A stretch of 41,813 nucleotides of DNA from Vibrio caribbeanicus ATCC BAA-2122 (GTDB taxonomy: Bacteria > Pseudomonadota > Gammaproteobacteria > Enterobacterales > Vibrionaceae): contig NZ_AEIU01000120.1 of assembly GCF_000165125.1 (NCBI RefSeq), forward strand, positions 1 to 41,813, given 5' to 3'. A program made the position numbers and the translations under genes. How positions within the stretch are numbered: the first letter of the stretch is position 1; each line of letters begins with the position of its first letter. Under the pieces are notes generated by a model. The model ran no database searches and was not told the origin of the DNA. It was given only the letters and a program-made list of their open reading frames with translations. This document shows positions 16,043 to 23,937 of this stretch, piece after piece.

Positions 16043-17377
16043 TTATCCGGCAAGCCTTAAACTTAATTGGGCTTTAAGGCCGCCCATGGAGCTGCGAGTT
16101 AAATCGAGAGTACCGCGATAACTGTGGGCCATTTCACAAACGATATTGAGCCCCAGACCTGTACCTGGTGTACTTTCATCGAGGCGCGCGCCTCGTTTAA
16201 GGACATTGCTCAACTTATCTTCCGGGATGCCGGGGCCATCATCTTCAATGGTGATTTTTATCTCATCGGAATCCAGAACTTCTGCATGTACACGAATGAT
16301 ACTATGTGACCATTTATAGGCATTTTCTAATAAATTACCCAGCATTTCATCAAGGTCAGTTTGATCAACCGAGACTTCTTGTTCTGAGTCGAGTTCGTTA
16401 ATGAGAGTAAGATCCCGCTCAGCGTATACTTTATTAAATGCCATGGAAATGGCATCGATTCTTTCGGCAGGATTAGCTCTTACTGAAAGAATATTTTTAG
16501 CTCCTGCCATACGAGCTCGCCCGAGGTGATAGTCAATTTGACTTTGAATTTGCTCTATAGGTGTGGCGAGTAATTTCTGTGTATCTCGGTCGAGTGTGTT
16601 GATTTCATTTTTTAACACCGAGAGAGGTGTCTTTAACGCGTGAGAAAGATTACCAGCATGATGGCGCGCTCGTTCAAGCAATTCTTGATAGTGAAAAACT
16701 AGTGCATTGAGGTCGTCAACAACAGGTGCGACTTCTTTAGGGTAATATTCATCAAGGCTGGTTTTTTCACCTTTACGAAGTTGTGAGAGCTCTTTTTGCA
16801 TGCGATTGAGAGGAAACAGTGACCATTGTACCTGAAGCATGATGACCAGTAGTATTCCAAAATAAAGTAAGGCAAGAATAACCCACAGCTGATTCATCAA
16901 TTCTCGCACTGTATTTTTGATTGGTTGCTCATCAATTCCCACAAAGATCTCTATTGGAGCGTCGAAATCAGGATAGTAGAGTTTAGTTTGCAGATAAATC
17001 AGTTTTTCGTGACGCGCACCAAAGGTATTTTTACCATCGGTAGAGATTTTCTGATCCCAAAGAGAGCGAGAACGGAGCAAATCTGATGGAGTCTGTGCCG
17101 ACCAATATAGCCCACTATAAGGACGATTAAAACGTGGGTCGGATAGGGTAGAAGTGAGAGAAAGCTTACCGTTCTGATCAGCTTCCATAGCAGCCGAAAG
17201 TTCATCCATATACACAGAAAGTTGAGAGCGAGTGTCATCCACCATATAGTTGTAAACTCGTTTTGGAACGCTCACTCCAGCGGCAATGACCATGGCGGTT
17301 AACCAGACAACTGCCGCCAATACAAGACGGCTTTTAAGACTTAGGCGTTTAAAAACAAATTGCTTTTTATTCGGCAT
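16043..17377 (-). CDS. PhoQ-like sensor histidine kinase
   Basis: A 444-residue membrane sensor kinase. Residues 17-38 form TM1, about 39-158 the periplasmic sensor region, 162-182 TM2, then a HAMP linker (about 183-230). The DHp helix has phosphoacceptor His246 in NLSHALKTPLS. The ATPase domain has the N box LLENAYKWS (Asn352), the G1 box EDDGPGIP (about 378-385) and the G2 box GTGLGLNIV (405-413). The start overlaps the response-regulator gene by 11 bases. The set resembles the Vibrio CarRS/VprAB system, which responds to Ca2+, low pH or antimicrobial peptides and controls lipid A modification; that identity is inference from the PepSY/regulator/kinase arrangement and PhoPQ-type sequence. 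Confidence 0.88.
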   Translation of the reverse strand: MPNKKQFVFKRLSLKSRLVLAAVVWLTAMVIAAGVSVPKRVYNYMVDDTRSQLSVYMDELSAAMEADQNGKLSLTSTLSDPRFNRPYSGLYWSAQTPSDLLRSRSLWDQKISTDGKNTFGARHEKLIYLQTKLYYPDFDAPIEIFVGIDEQPIKNTVRELMNQLWVILALLYFGILLVIMLQVQWSLFPLNRMQKELSQLRKGEKTSLDEYYPKEVAPVVDDLNALVFHYQELLERARHHAGNLSHALKTPLSVLKNEINTLDRDTQKLLATPIEQIQSQIDYHLGRARMAGAKNILSVRANPAERIDAISMAFNKVYAERDLTLINELDSEQEVSVDQTDLDEMLGNLLENAYKWSHSIIRVHAEVLDSDEIKITIEDDGPGIPEDKLSNVLKRGARLDESTPGTGLGLNIVCEMAHSYRGTLDLTRSSMGGLKAQLSLRLAG

Positions 17378-18026
17378 TGAGCTGATATCCTAGGCCGCGC
17401 ACGGTTTTGATCACCTTCGGCGCTATCTTTTTGCGTATGCGTCCAACAAAGACTTCTATGGTATTGGAGTCGCGGTCAAAGTCTTGTTTGTAAATGTGCT
17501 CGACTAATTCGGTACGACTGATCACTTTTTCAGGATTATGCATAAAGTAAGCGACAACTTTGTACTCTAGTGCGGTTAAGGAAATTGCTTGTCCTTGCCA
17601 CATGACTTTGGATGAGCGGGTATCCAAGCTAAGATTACCAATCTGCATGACCGGTGAGGCGTTGCCTGAAGCGCGTCGTAGCTGAGCTCGGATCCTAGCG
17701 ATAAGTTCAGGCATCTCAAATGGTTTGGTGAGGTAATCGTCCGCGCCAGCGTTAAGCCCTTCAATTCTTTGTGTCAGGGTATCGCGGGCGCTCAAAATGA
17801 TAACAGGTGTGTTGATGTTTTCATCACGCAGGCCATTAAGTACAGTTAGGCCGTCTAGTTTTGGCAGGCCTAAATCAAGGACAATGGCGTCCCATTCTTC
17901 TGAGGTCGCCCGGTAGAGCGCATCAATGCCGTCTTGAGAAAGTTCTGGTACCCATTCATTTTGTTCAAGAGCTTCAATGATTTGTTCACCTAAGCGGGGC
18001 TCGTCTTCGACAACAAGGATTTTCAT
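17367..18026 (-). CDS. OmpR/PhoP-family response regulator
   Basis: A 219-residue transcription factor. The receiver domain (1-115) has acidic pocket EDE at 7-9, phosphoacceptor Asp51 in LDLGLPKLDG, Ser79 in ILSARD and Lys101 in LTKPF. The C-terminal winged helix (about 125-219) has the usual SLTALEYKVVAYFMHNP and EVFVGRIRKKI, ending VRGLGYQL. It is the cognate partner of the kinase that overlaps it by 11 bases. It follows the PepSY gene by 13 bases, so the three are one operon driven from the promoter at 18564-18591. A CarR/VprA-type role is a reasonable guess, not shown. Confidence 0.9.
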   Translation of the reverse strand: MKILVVEDEPRLGEQIIEALEQNEWVPELSQDGIDALYRATSEEWDAIVLDLGLPKLDGLTVLNGLRDENINTPVIILSARDTLTQRIEGLNAGADDYLTKPFEMPELIARIRAQLRRASGNASPVMQIGNLSLDTRSSKVMWQGQAISLTALEYKVVAYFMHNPEKVISRTELVEHIYKQDFDRDSNTIEVFVGRIRKKIAPKVIKTVRGLGYQLNAE

Positions 18027-18039
18027 GACAGTATCTTCT

Positions 18040-18534
18040 TTATTTCTTTAAGGCTTGTTTAAAATCACGACCCTTTATTTCTAGCATTTTAAGGGTTTGT
18101 GCGTTGTATTCTACTTTGATGATGTTGTTTTCATGATTGAGTTTCAGTTCATAAATCCAAATGCCATCATCTTCTTCTAGTTCGACTTTTATGATGCGAC
18201 CTTTTAGGTCGCGTTCAACCGCTGCGTACATTTCAGAAAAAGGTTTGACGTAACCTTTTTGTACTGCTTCGTAGACTTCGTCTTGATCATCATCAAACTC
18301 GACTTTGGTGCCCGGTTTTCGTACGTCTTGGACAAGCGCGTGCCCATTTTCCTCACGAGTTGGTTCTTTTGCGATATGATTATCATCAAACTCGACTTTT
18401 GTGCTCGGTTTTCGTACATCTTGGACAAGCACTTGCTCATTTCCCTCACGAGTCGGTTCTTTTGCGATAGTCGAAAGAGGGGTGAAGCCCGCCATCCATG
18501 TGAGCAATAATGCTAAGCAGGTAAGTTTTTGCAT
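18040..18534 (-). CDS. PepSY-domain periplasmic protein with internal duplication
   Basis: A 164-residue exported protein with a signal peptide (MQKLTCLALLLTWMAGFTPLSTIA). The C-terminal 75 residues look like a PepSY domain (AAVERDLKGRIIKVELEEDD, WIYELKLN, IIKVEYNAQTLKML). Between them lie two copies of a 31-residue unit beginning IAKEPTRE and ending TKVEFDD, encoded by a 93-bp direct tandem repeat. The first in-frame start at 18546 is TTG; the ATG at 18534 has GGAT upstream and gives the natural signal peptide. PepSY proteins next to PhoPQ-type systems often modulate the sensor; that role is inferred from the operon. Confidence 0.8.
   Translation of the reverse strand: MQKLTCLALLLTWMAGFTPLSTIAKEPTREGNEQVLVQDVRKPSTKVEFDDNHIAKEPTREENGHALVQDVRKPGTKVEFDDDQDEVYEAVQKGYVKPFSEMYAAVERDLKGRIIKVELEEDDGIWIYELKLNHENNIIKVEYNAQTLKMLEIKGRDFKQALKK
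18289..18474 (-). repeat. 93-bp in-frame tandem duplication
   Basis: Two adjacent units with a period of exactly 93 bases (ATCATCAAA at 18289 and at 18382) encode 31-residue repeats differing at about seven positions. The high nucleotide similarity indicates a fairly recent duplication that kept the reading frame. Confidence 0.85.
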
Positions 18535-18563
18535 AATAATATCCAATCGAATCTTACGCTCAG

Positions 18564-18599
18564 AGTATACCTATTCATAAATGAACACCAAGTGAATAG
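18564..18599 (-). promoter_or_regulatory. Promoter and operator of PepSY/two-component operon
   Basis: On the minus strand a -35 TTGGTG (18591-18586) and a -10 TATACT (18569-18564) are spaced by 16 bases. An inverted repeat CTATTCA (18571-18577) / TGAATAG (18593-18599), centre to centre 22 bases, brackets the -35, and an inner TTCAT/ATGAA dyad lies at 18574-18585. The layout suits autoregulation by the response regulator, though this is inference. Confidence 0.55.
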
Positions 18600-18602
18600 A
18601 GT

Positions 18603-20342
18603 TTAGTTGGTTAACTCATCAGCAAAAATTTTATCGCGCATTTTCCAAAAACGCCCAGATTTACGTGCGATAACAAATTGTGGAGGTCTAAATCTATGCT
18701 GGTGATCGACGACTTTAGCAGGCGAGGCTGGTTCAAAGGGACGATGTTTATCAGCAAGGTGGGGACGAACAAACTGTTGATGAAAGGTCTGTTTTTGTTT
18801 TTTGGTGCTCAGTGACCAAAACTCAGATACTTGTGCTTGGTTTTCTCCGATGTAAGAAATGCGGACACTACTTTTACCTTTATCATCTTTATGAACGCTA
18901 AGGTGCATCTCTTGACACTCAAAAACTAAGGCGTCTTTGAGGTTTAATGCCTCCTTAAGCTTTTTGTCAGGATCGACTAGAGTGGCATCACACTCGTGAC
19001 AGATACGAGCTGCAATATCATTGTCTGCACCGCATTCACCACAATATTTTGCGCGAAAACGATAATTGCAATGCTCTCTTTCGCCGCTTTCATCGTCTTC
19101 GAAAAAGCCCTGACATTTGCGGCCATAATGTTCAATCAAAAAGCCATTATTATCGAGTTTGCCCCAAAAGTTGTTGTTAAAACCACAGGCGGGGCAGGGT
19201 ATGGTAATGATCTCGCTGTCGGAGTCTGGCTTCTCTGCCCCTACTTCTGGTTGATAGAGATCGTAGCTATTTCCAGCATAATCTAATATTAAACACTCTT
19301 TTTTACCGTGCGATAACCTTAGCCCTCGACCAATGATTTGCTGATAAAGGCTGATCGATTCGGTCGGACGCAAGATAGCGATCAAGTCAACATGTGGTGC
19401 ATCAAAACCTGTGGTTAAAACCGAGACATTCACCAAAAACTTAGTCTCTCGGTTTTTAAACTTTTGGATAATATTATCGCGCTCTTGTCCCGGAGTTTCG
19501 CCTGTGATGAGAGCCGTTGCATGATTGGGGAGCAAACCAAAGATTTCCTGGGCGTGGCGTACAGTTGCAGCAAAGATCATTACGCCTTGTTTTTCTGCAG
19601 CAAGTTGAATAATTTGCTCCACAATTTGTGGTGTTGCGCGTTTGGCTTTATCGATAACCATATCAAGTTCAGCCTCTTTATACCGCCCAGTGTTGGCAGG
19701 GGTAAGATGGGAAAAGTCATAACTTAATACTGGCGCATCCATCATTCTCGCCGGTGTTAAAAAACCCTCATCGAGTAAATAGTGTATCGGTAGTTCAAAA
19801 ATACAATCGCGAAAAAACCGAGGTTCCTCACTGCGTACTAGACCACGGGTATGATATTGATAGATCCAGCCCATCCCAAGTCGATATGGTGTTGCCGTCA
19901 ATCCTAGCACTTTGATGCCGGAGTTTTGATCTTGCAAGTGCCTGATAACTTTTTGGTAACTGGTATTGGTATTGTCTGGTACTCGGTGACATTCATCGAT
20001 AACGAGCAGAGAAAACTGGTTTTTAAATTGATCAAGATTTCGCACCACGGATTGAACCGAGGCAAATACCACTTGTTGTTCGGTTTCTTTGCGCCCGAGT
20101 CCTGCTGAAAAGATAGAGCCTTTGAGGTCGTAGCTTTCGTATTTTTGATGGTTCTGTTCCACCAACTCTTTGACGTGAGCCAGAACTAATACACGTCCCT
20201 TAGCTAACCTGGCAAGTTCGGCTATTACTAAGCTTTTACCTGCACCTGTTGGAAGAACAAGTACCGCGGGAGTGGTGTGCTTGCGAAAATAGTGAATAAC
20301 AGCTTTAACAGAGTCAGCTTGATATGGGCGAAGTGCGTACAT
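18603..20342 (-). CDS. radD: DNA repair helicase-like protein RadD (YejH)
   Basis: A 579-residue superfamily 2 helicase-like ATPase that supports recombination-associated double-strand break repair in E. coli. The start MYALRPYQADSV aligns with E. coli RadD (MIFTLRPYQ); a TTG 21 bases upstream is less likely. Motifs: Walker A PTGAGKS 31-37, DECH 116-119, GLTATPYRLG, NVSVLTTGFDAPHVD and QQIIGRGLRLS. After the helicase core there are zinc-binding cysteine pairs (CPACGFN, CGECGAD, CHECD), also present in E. coli RadD. Length matches the family. It is divergent from rsuA over a 73-base shared promoter region, as in E. coli. Confidence 0.95.
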   Translation of the reverse strand: MYALRPYQADSVKAVIHYFRKHTTPAVLVLPTGAGKSLVIAELARLAKGRVLVLAHVKELVEQNHQKYESYDLKGSIFSAGLGRKETEQQVVFASVQSVVRNLDQFKNQFSLLVIDECHRVPDNTNTSYQKVIRHLQDQNSGIKVLGLTATPYRLGMGWIYQYHTRGLVRSEEPRFFRDCIFELPIHYLLDEGFLTPARMMDAPVLSYDFSHLTPANTGRYKEAELDMVIDKAKRATPQIVEQIIQLAAEKQGVMIFAATVRHAQEIFGLLPNHATALITGETPGQERDNIIQKFKNRETKFLVNVSVLTTGFDAPHVDLIAILRPTESISLYQQIIGRGLRLSHGKKECLILDYAGNSYDLYQPEVGAEKPDSDSEIITIPCPACGFNNNFWGKLDNNGFLIEHYGRKCQGFFEDDESGEREHCNYRFRAKYCGECGADNDIAARICHECDATLVDPDKKLKEALNLKDALVFECQEMHLSVHKDDKGKSSVRISYIGENQAQVSEFWSLSTKKQKQTFHQQFVRPHLADKHRPFEPASPAKVVDHQHRFRPPQFVIARKSGRFWKMRDKIFADELTN

Positions 20343-20415
20343 AAATTGTCGGAAATTACTCAACTATTTATCATGGTGCGATTATAATACCCCACTTAAC
20401 CAAAATGAGGTATCC

Positions 20416-21117
20416 ATGAGGCTAGATAAATATTTGTGTGATGCATTAGGTGCAACGCGTAAAGAGGCGACAAAAATCATCAAAAGTGGTGATGTTACCG
20501 TCAATGAACAGGTGCAAAAAAGCGGCGCTTTTAAAGTGGATGACCACAGTATCGTTGAGTGGCAAGGACGTGAGGTTCAAAAACCTGGACCTCGCTATAT
20601 CATGTTATTTAAGCCGGATGGTTTTGTATGTTCCCATGAGGATGGTTTCAATCAGACCGCGTTTATGTTACTCGATGAAGTAAGGATTGAAGATTTACAC
20701 TTTGCGGGTAGGTTAGATGTTGATACTACCGGCTTAGTTTTAATTACTGATGACGGCCAGTGGTCACACAGAATTACCTCACCAAAGCACAAATGTGATA
20801 AAACCTATCGTGTATGGCTGGCAGATCCAATTCAACCTCACTATGCTGACGAGTTTACCAAAGGTATTCAACTCCGTAATGAAAAGGGTCTAACATTACC
20901 TGCGAAGCTTGAATTGGTGGATGCTCAAGAAAATGAGGTCCTACTCACAATCAATGAGGGTAAATACCACCAAGTGAAACGTATGTTTGCTGCGCTGGGA
21001 AATAAAGTTGAGCACCTACACCGTGAACGTATTGGGCAAATCGAGTTATGTGAAAGTTTAGAGCCTGGTGATTATCGGTATCTTACTCAAGAGGAGGTTG
21101 ATTCAGTTTGGGGTTAG
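20416..21117 (+). CDS. rsuA: 16S rRNA pseudouridine(516) synthase
   Basis: RsuA converts U516 of 16S rRNA to pseudouridine. The 233-residue protein has an N-terminal S4 RNA-binding domain (MRLDKYLCDALGATRKEATK, ending near residue 55) and a RsuA-type catalytic domain with nucleophile Asp101 in FAGRLDVDTTGLVL. The downstream INEGKYHQVKRMFAALGN is the family's conserved C-terminal motif. GAGG at 20407-20410 lies 5 bases before the ATG. The neighbouring bcr gene and the divergent radD give the same order as in E. coli. Confidence 0.95.
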   Translation: MRLDKYLCDALGATRKEATKIIKSGDVTVNEQVQKSGAFKVDDHSIVEWQGREVQKPGPRYIMLFKPDGFVCSHEDGFNQTAFMLLDEVRIEDLHFAGRLDVDTTGLVLITDDGQWSHRITSPKHKCDKTYRVWLADPIQPHYADEFTKGIQLRNEKGLTLPAKLELVDAQENEVLLTINEGKYHQVKRMFAALGNKVEHLHRERIGQIELCESLEPGDYRYLTQEEVDSVWG

Positions 21118-21212
21118 CTTTTGCATTGTTGTGACTGTGAAACAGTGAAGAAATCAAAGTGCTAGTGTATTGCACTAGACCATGAACTCGTTCTGATAAA
21201 ATACGTGAGACT

Positions 21213-22415
21213 ATGATAAAGCAAAACTCAATACCTACTGCCTCAAAGGTAAATACATTGTTGTTTATCTTGTTAGGTGCGATTGCTGCAATGACGCCGC
21301 TCGCGATAGATATGTACCTGCCTGCTATGCCAAATATTGCCAAAGACTTGGCGGTGGCTGAAAGTGCAGTGCAAATGACATTATCCGTTTATATCGGCGC
21401 GTTTGCAGTTGGTCAGCTAATTCATGGTCCACTGGCCGACAGTTTTGGTCGCAAGCCTGTATTACTGATAGGAATTTTCTTCTTCGCCATTGCATCGGTA
21501 TTAAGCGCCATGGTGAATAGCATCGAAACCTTAATGATCGCTCGTGGGTTTCAAGGGTTCGCAGGCGCGGCAGTGGCAGTCATTATCCAAGCAATAGTGC
21601 GTGATATGTTTGATAGAGAAGATTTCACGCGAGTGATGTCCTTTGTTACTCTGATAATGACGATAGCACCCTTGGTTGGGCCTTTGCTGGGTGGGCATAT
21701 TTCTGTTTGGCTTGGTTGGCGAGCCATTTTTATTATTCTGACGGTTATCGCTATCTTAATTGGCATCGCAGTTTTACGTAAAATTCCTGAGACTCTCAGT
21801 GAAAAAAATAAGCAAAGCTTACGTTTTGGTGTGGTGGCTAGAAACTATCTTTCCTTGTTTAAAGATCCAGTTGCAATGGGTTTGATTCTTTGTAGCGCAT
21901 TTTCCTTTTCGGGTATGTTTGCTTTTTTGACTGCGGGTTCATTTGTCTATATTGATGTCTATGGTGTAAAGCCCGATCACTTTGGCTATTTTTTTGGATT
22001 TAATATTGTCGCTATGATGGTAATGACCAGCTTAAATGGTCGCCTAGTCAAAAAAGTTGGATCTCATTTTATGCTCAGACTTGGCTTGGCTATTCAATTT
22101 CTAGCAGGAGTAGGTCTTTTTGTTAGCCTACTCATTGGCCCTGAATTTTGGCAACTAGTGCTTTTTATTGCGCTCTATATTTCCACTTTATCAACCATAG
22201 GCAGTAACGCTTCTGGACTGCTACTGAGCCACTACCCAAAAATGGCAGGGACTGCATCATCATTGTCAGGCAGTTTACGTTTTGGAATCAGTTCACTCGT
22301 AGGAGGACTTGTCGCTTTTTTCCCTGCAAGTATCACATTATCTATGGTTGCTATGATGGCCTTCTGTGCTGCTGCTTCAGCACTTTGTTATTATCGATTT
22401 GGAAGAACTGCATAA
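21213..22415 (+). CDS. bcr: Bcr/CflA family multidrug efflux MFS transporter
   Basis: A 400-residue major facilitator with about 12 membrane segments, a proton-driven exporter. The start AAMTPLAIDMYLPAMPNIAKDL is typical of Bcr/CflA proteins. MFS motif A appears as GPLADSFGRKPVLL between TM2 and TM3, and MTIAPLVGPLLGGHISVWLGWR fits TM5 (antiporter motif C region). Substrates of relatives include bicyclomycin, sulfonamides and small peptides; the substrate here is unknown. It lies 95 bases after rsuA, as in E. coli, and its TAA overlaps the ATG of the next gene by one base (TAATG). Confidence 0.93.
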   Translation: MIKQNSIPTASKVNTLLFILLGAIAAMTPLAIDMYLPAMPNIAKDLAVAESAVQMTLSVYIGAFAVGQLIHGPLADSFGRKPVLLIGIFFFAIASVLSAMVNSIETLMIARGFQGFAGAAVAVIIQAIVRDMFDREDFTRVMSFVTLIMTIAPLVGPLLGGHISVWLGWRAIFIILTVIAILIGIAVLRKIPETLSEKNKQSLRFGVVARNYLSLFKDPVAMGLILCSAFSFSGMFAFLTAGSFVYIDVYGVKPDHFGYFFGFNIVAMMVMTSLNGRLVKKVGSHFMLRLGLAIQFLAGVGLFVSLLIGPEFWQLVLFIALYISTLSTIGSNASGLLLSHYPKMAGTASSLSGSLRFGISSLVGGLVAFFPASITLSMVAMMAFCAAASALCYYRFGRTA

Positions 22416-23074
22416 TGTCTAATTACACGTTAGAAATACGAAAACTCATTAGCTCAGCATTAGAGGAGGTAGCTATTGAGCATCAATCTGGGCGTTTGGT
22501 CAACGGCGCCAAAGCTAATAACTTATTTTTGGTTCGTTGGGTAACGAAGGCTCTGAAATCACAACACTTTTCTAAACAAGTCTCTGAAGATCTGGTTCGC
22601 TGGCAAAAACAAGGACGCTCAAAAGGCCATAATTCAGATTTAATGAGTACCTTTAAACGTATTGATGATTTTTATGCATATTTTTTCCCTGAGGGAGATC
22701 AGGAGTGGACGATAACTGATAAGTCTATCGATAAATTCTTGGATATGATGGAGCAGAGCGGTTGGGAAGTTTCCACATCTGAGCCTTTGGTTAATTGTGG
22801 GAAAGTACAGATTTTCACAGAGGGCCCTAATTCTCTCGCGTTATGTTCGAATCAATGTGATGACTGTTTCGATGGTGCTGAATTAGTGCGTCCAATGAGT
22901 TTGTTTGTTAGGGGGCATCATGCTGACTTTGTTGAGAAGGCCTCAGCTGCGGGTTTCATGGTTCACAAAGTGACCGATTACAAATCCAACGTAAAGTACC
23001 ACGGTGAGTATCTTATTTTTCCTGGGAATTTAGGCAACCAGCTAGCTGAAATACCAATTAACTTTAATGCTTAA
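22415..23074 (+). CDS. DUF2913 family protein
   Basis: A 219-residue cytoplasmic protein of unknown function. The pattern of the N-terminal half (SSALEEVAIEHQSGRLVNGA, NLFLVRWVTKALKSQ, LVRWQKQGRSKGHNSDL) matches my recollection of DUF2913 proteins found in Vibrio and relatives. The C-terminal half contains a small cysteine cluster (CSNQCDDC) that could bind metal. The start at 22415 overlaps the bcr stop and has GGAAGA upstream; the longer frame to 22385 lies inside bcr. Translational coupling to bcr suggests co-expression, but no functional link is known to me. A strong terminator follows. Confidence 0.68.
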   Translation: MSNYTLEIRKLISSALEEVAIEHQSGRLVNGAKANNLFLVRWVTKALKSQHFSKQVSEDLVRWQKQGRSKGHNSDLMSTFKRIDDFYAYFFPEGDQEWTITDKSIDKFLDMMEQSGWEVSTSEPLVNCGKVQIFTEGPNSLALCSNQCDDCFDGAELVRPMSLFVRGHHADFVEKASAAGFMVHKVTDYKSNVKYHGEYLIFPGNLGNQLAEIPINFNA

Positions 23075-23124
23075 TGGGTGAGGTTTTCGAGTTCTTAAGT
23101 GACATTGTCACTCAAAAAGAGGTT

Positions 23125-23170
23125 GCCACTTCAATATAAGACAAGGTTCTTATGAGGTGGCCCTTTTTTT
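23125..23170 (+). terminator. Terminator after bcr / DUF2913 operon
   Basis: Stem GCCACTTCA (23125-23133) / TGAGGTGGC (23153-23161) with one wobble, extended inward by ATAAGA/TCTTAT, then CCTTTTTTT. A separate small dyad, AGTGAC/GTCACT, lies just upstream near 23098-23112. Confidence 0.88.
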
Positions 23171-23265
23171 ATACGAATTTTTGTGATCTCGTAGTCAAAT
23201 AACTTCCTTGGAATATCGAATTGGTGTACATTCATGTGTCTTAATATTGGCTAACGAGTAATTGC

Positions 23266-23937
23266 ATGCTGCGACTAACAGACCTGTGTAAAGGATATAC
23301 AGACGGGGGAGAATTTCATCCTGTTTTACAAGGTGCTGAGTTATTTCTAAAACAAGGCGAACAAGTCGCTTTGATGGGAGAGAGTGGTTCAGGCAAAAGT
23401 ACTTTGCTCAACCTTATTGCAGGCCTTGATGTGGTAGATTCGGGAGAGGTGTTGTTTCCCAATTTTTCTATGCATCAGGTCACTGATTTTAAAAGAACAG
23501 CATATCGCCGTGAAAATATAGGCTTAATTTTTCAGCAATTTAACCTTCTACCAACACTCAATATTGCGGACAATATTCGCTTTTGTCGCCAGCTAAAAGG
23601 GCAATCTGAAGATCGAGAGTTATGGCGTCAGGTTGTATCGGCTTTGGATCTTATGCCACTTTTAGGTCGTTATCCTGAAGAAGTTTCTGGTGGCCAACAA
23701 CAAAGAGCAGCGATTGCCCGAGCTTTGTATATGGAACCTAAAATATTGCTCGCGGATGAGCCGACCGGTAGTCTTGATGAAAAGAATGCCGAGGCGGTCA
23801 TGCGATTATTAACTCGCTTAACTCGACAACTTGACTGCACATTATTACTCGTTACGCATAGTGAACAAGTAGCAACCCATATGGAAGGTAAAGTACGCCT
23901 CCAAGGAGGGCAACTGCATGTTATGGCCCGTAGTTAA
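23266..23937 (+). CDS. ABC transporter ATPase, LolD/MacB class (AttE-like)
   Basis: A 223-residue ATP-binding subunit of the type VII (MacB/LolCDE-like) ABC family. Walker A is GESGSGKST (about 37-45), the Q-loop is FQQFNLLPTL, the signature is VSGGQQQRAAIARAL and Walker B is ILLADEPTG. It is the first gene of three tightly packed genes. The permease start lies 20 bases inside its 3' end behind the strong ribosome-binding site AAGGAGGG (23903-23910). Systems of this class move lipids, lipoproteins or peptides at the periplasmic face of the inner membrane instead of importing solutes. Confidence 0.9.
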   Translation: MLRLTDLCKGYTDGGEFHPVLQGAELFLKQGEQVALMGESGSGKSTLLNLIAGLDVVDSGEVLFPNFSMHQVTDFKRTAYRRENIGLIFQQFNLLPTLNIADNIRFCRQLKGQSEDRELWRQVVSALDLMPLLGRYPEEVSGGQQQRAAIARALYMEPKILLADEPTGSLDEKNAEAVMRLLTRLTRQLDCTLLLVTHSEQVATHMEGKVRLQGGQLHVMARS

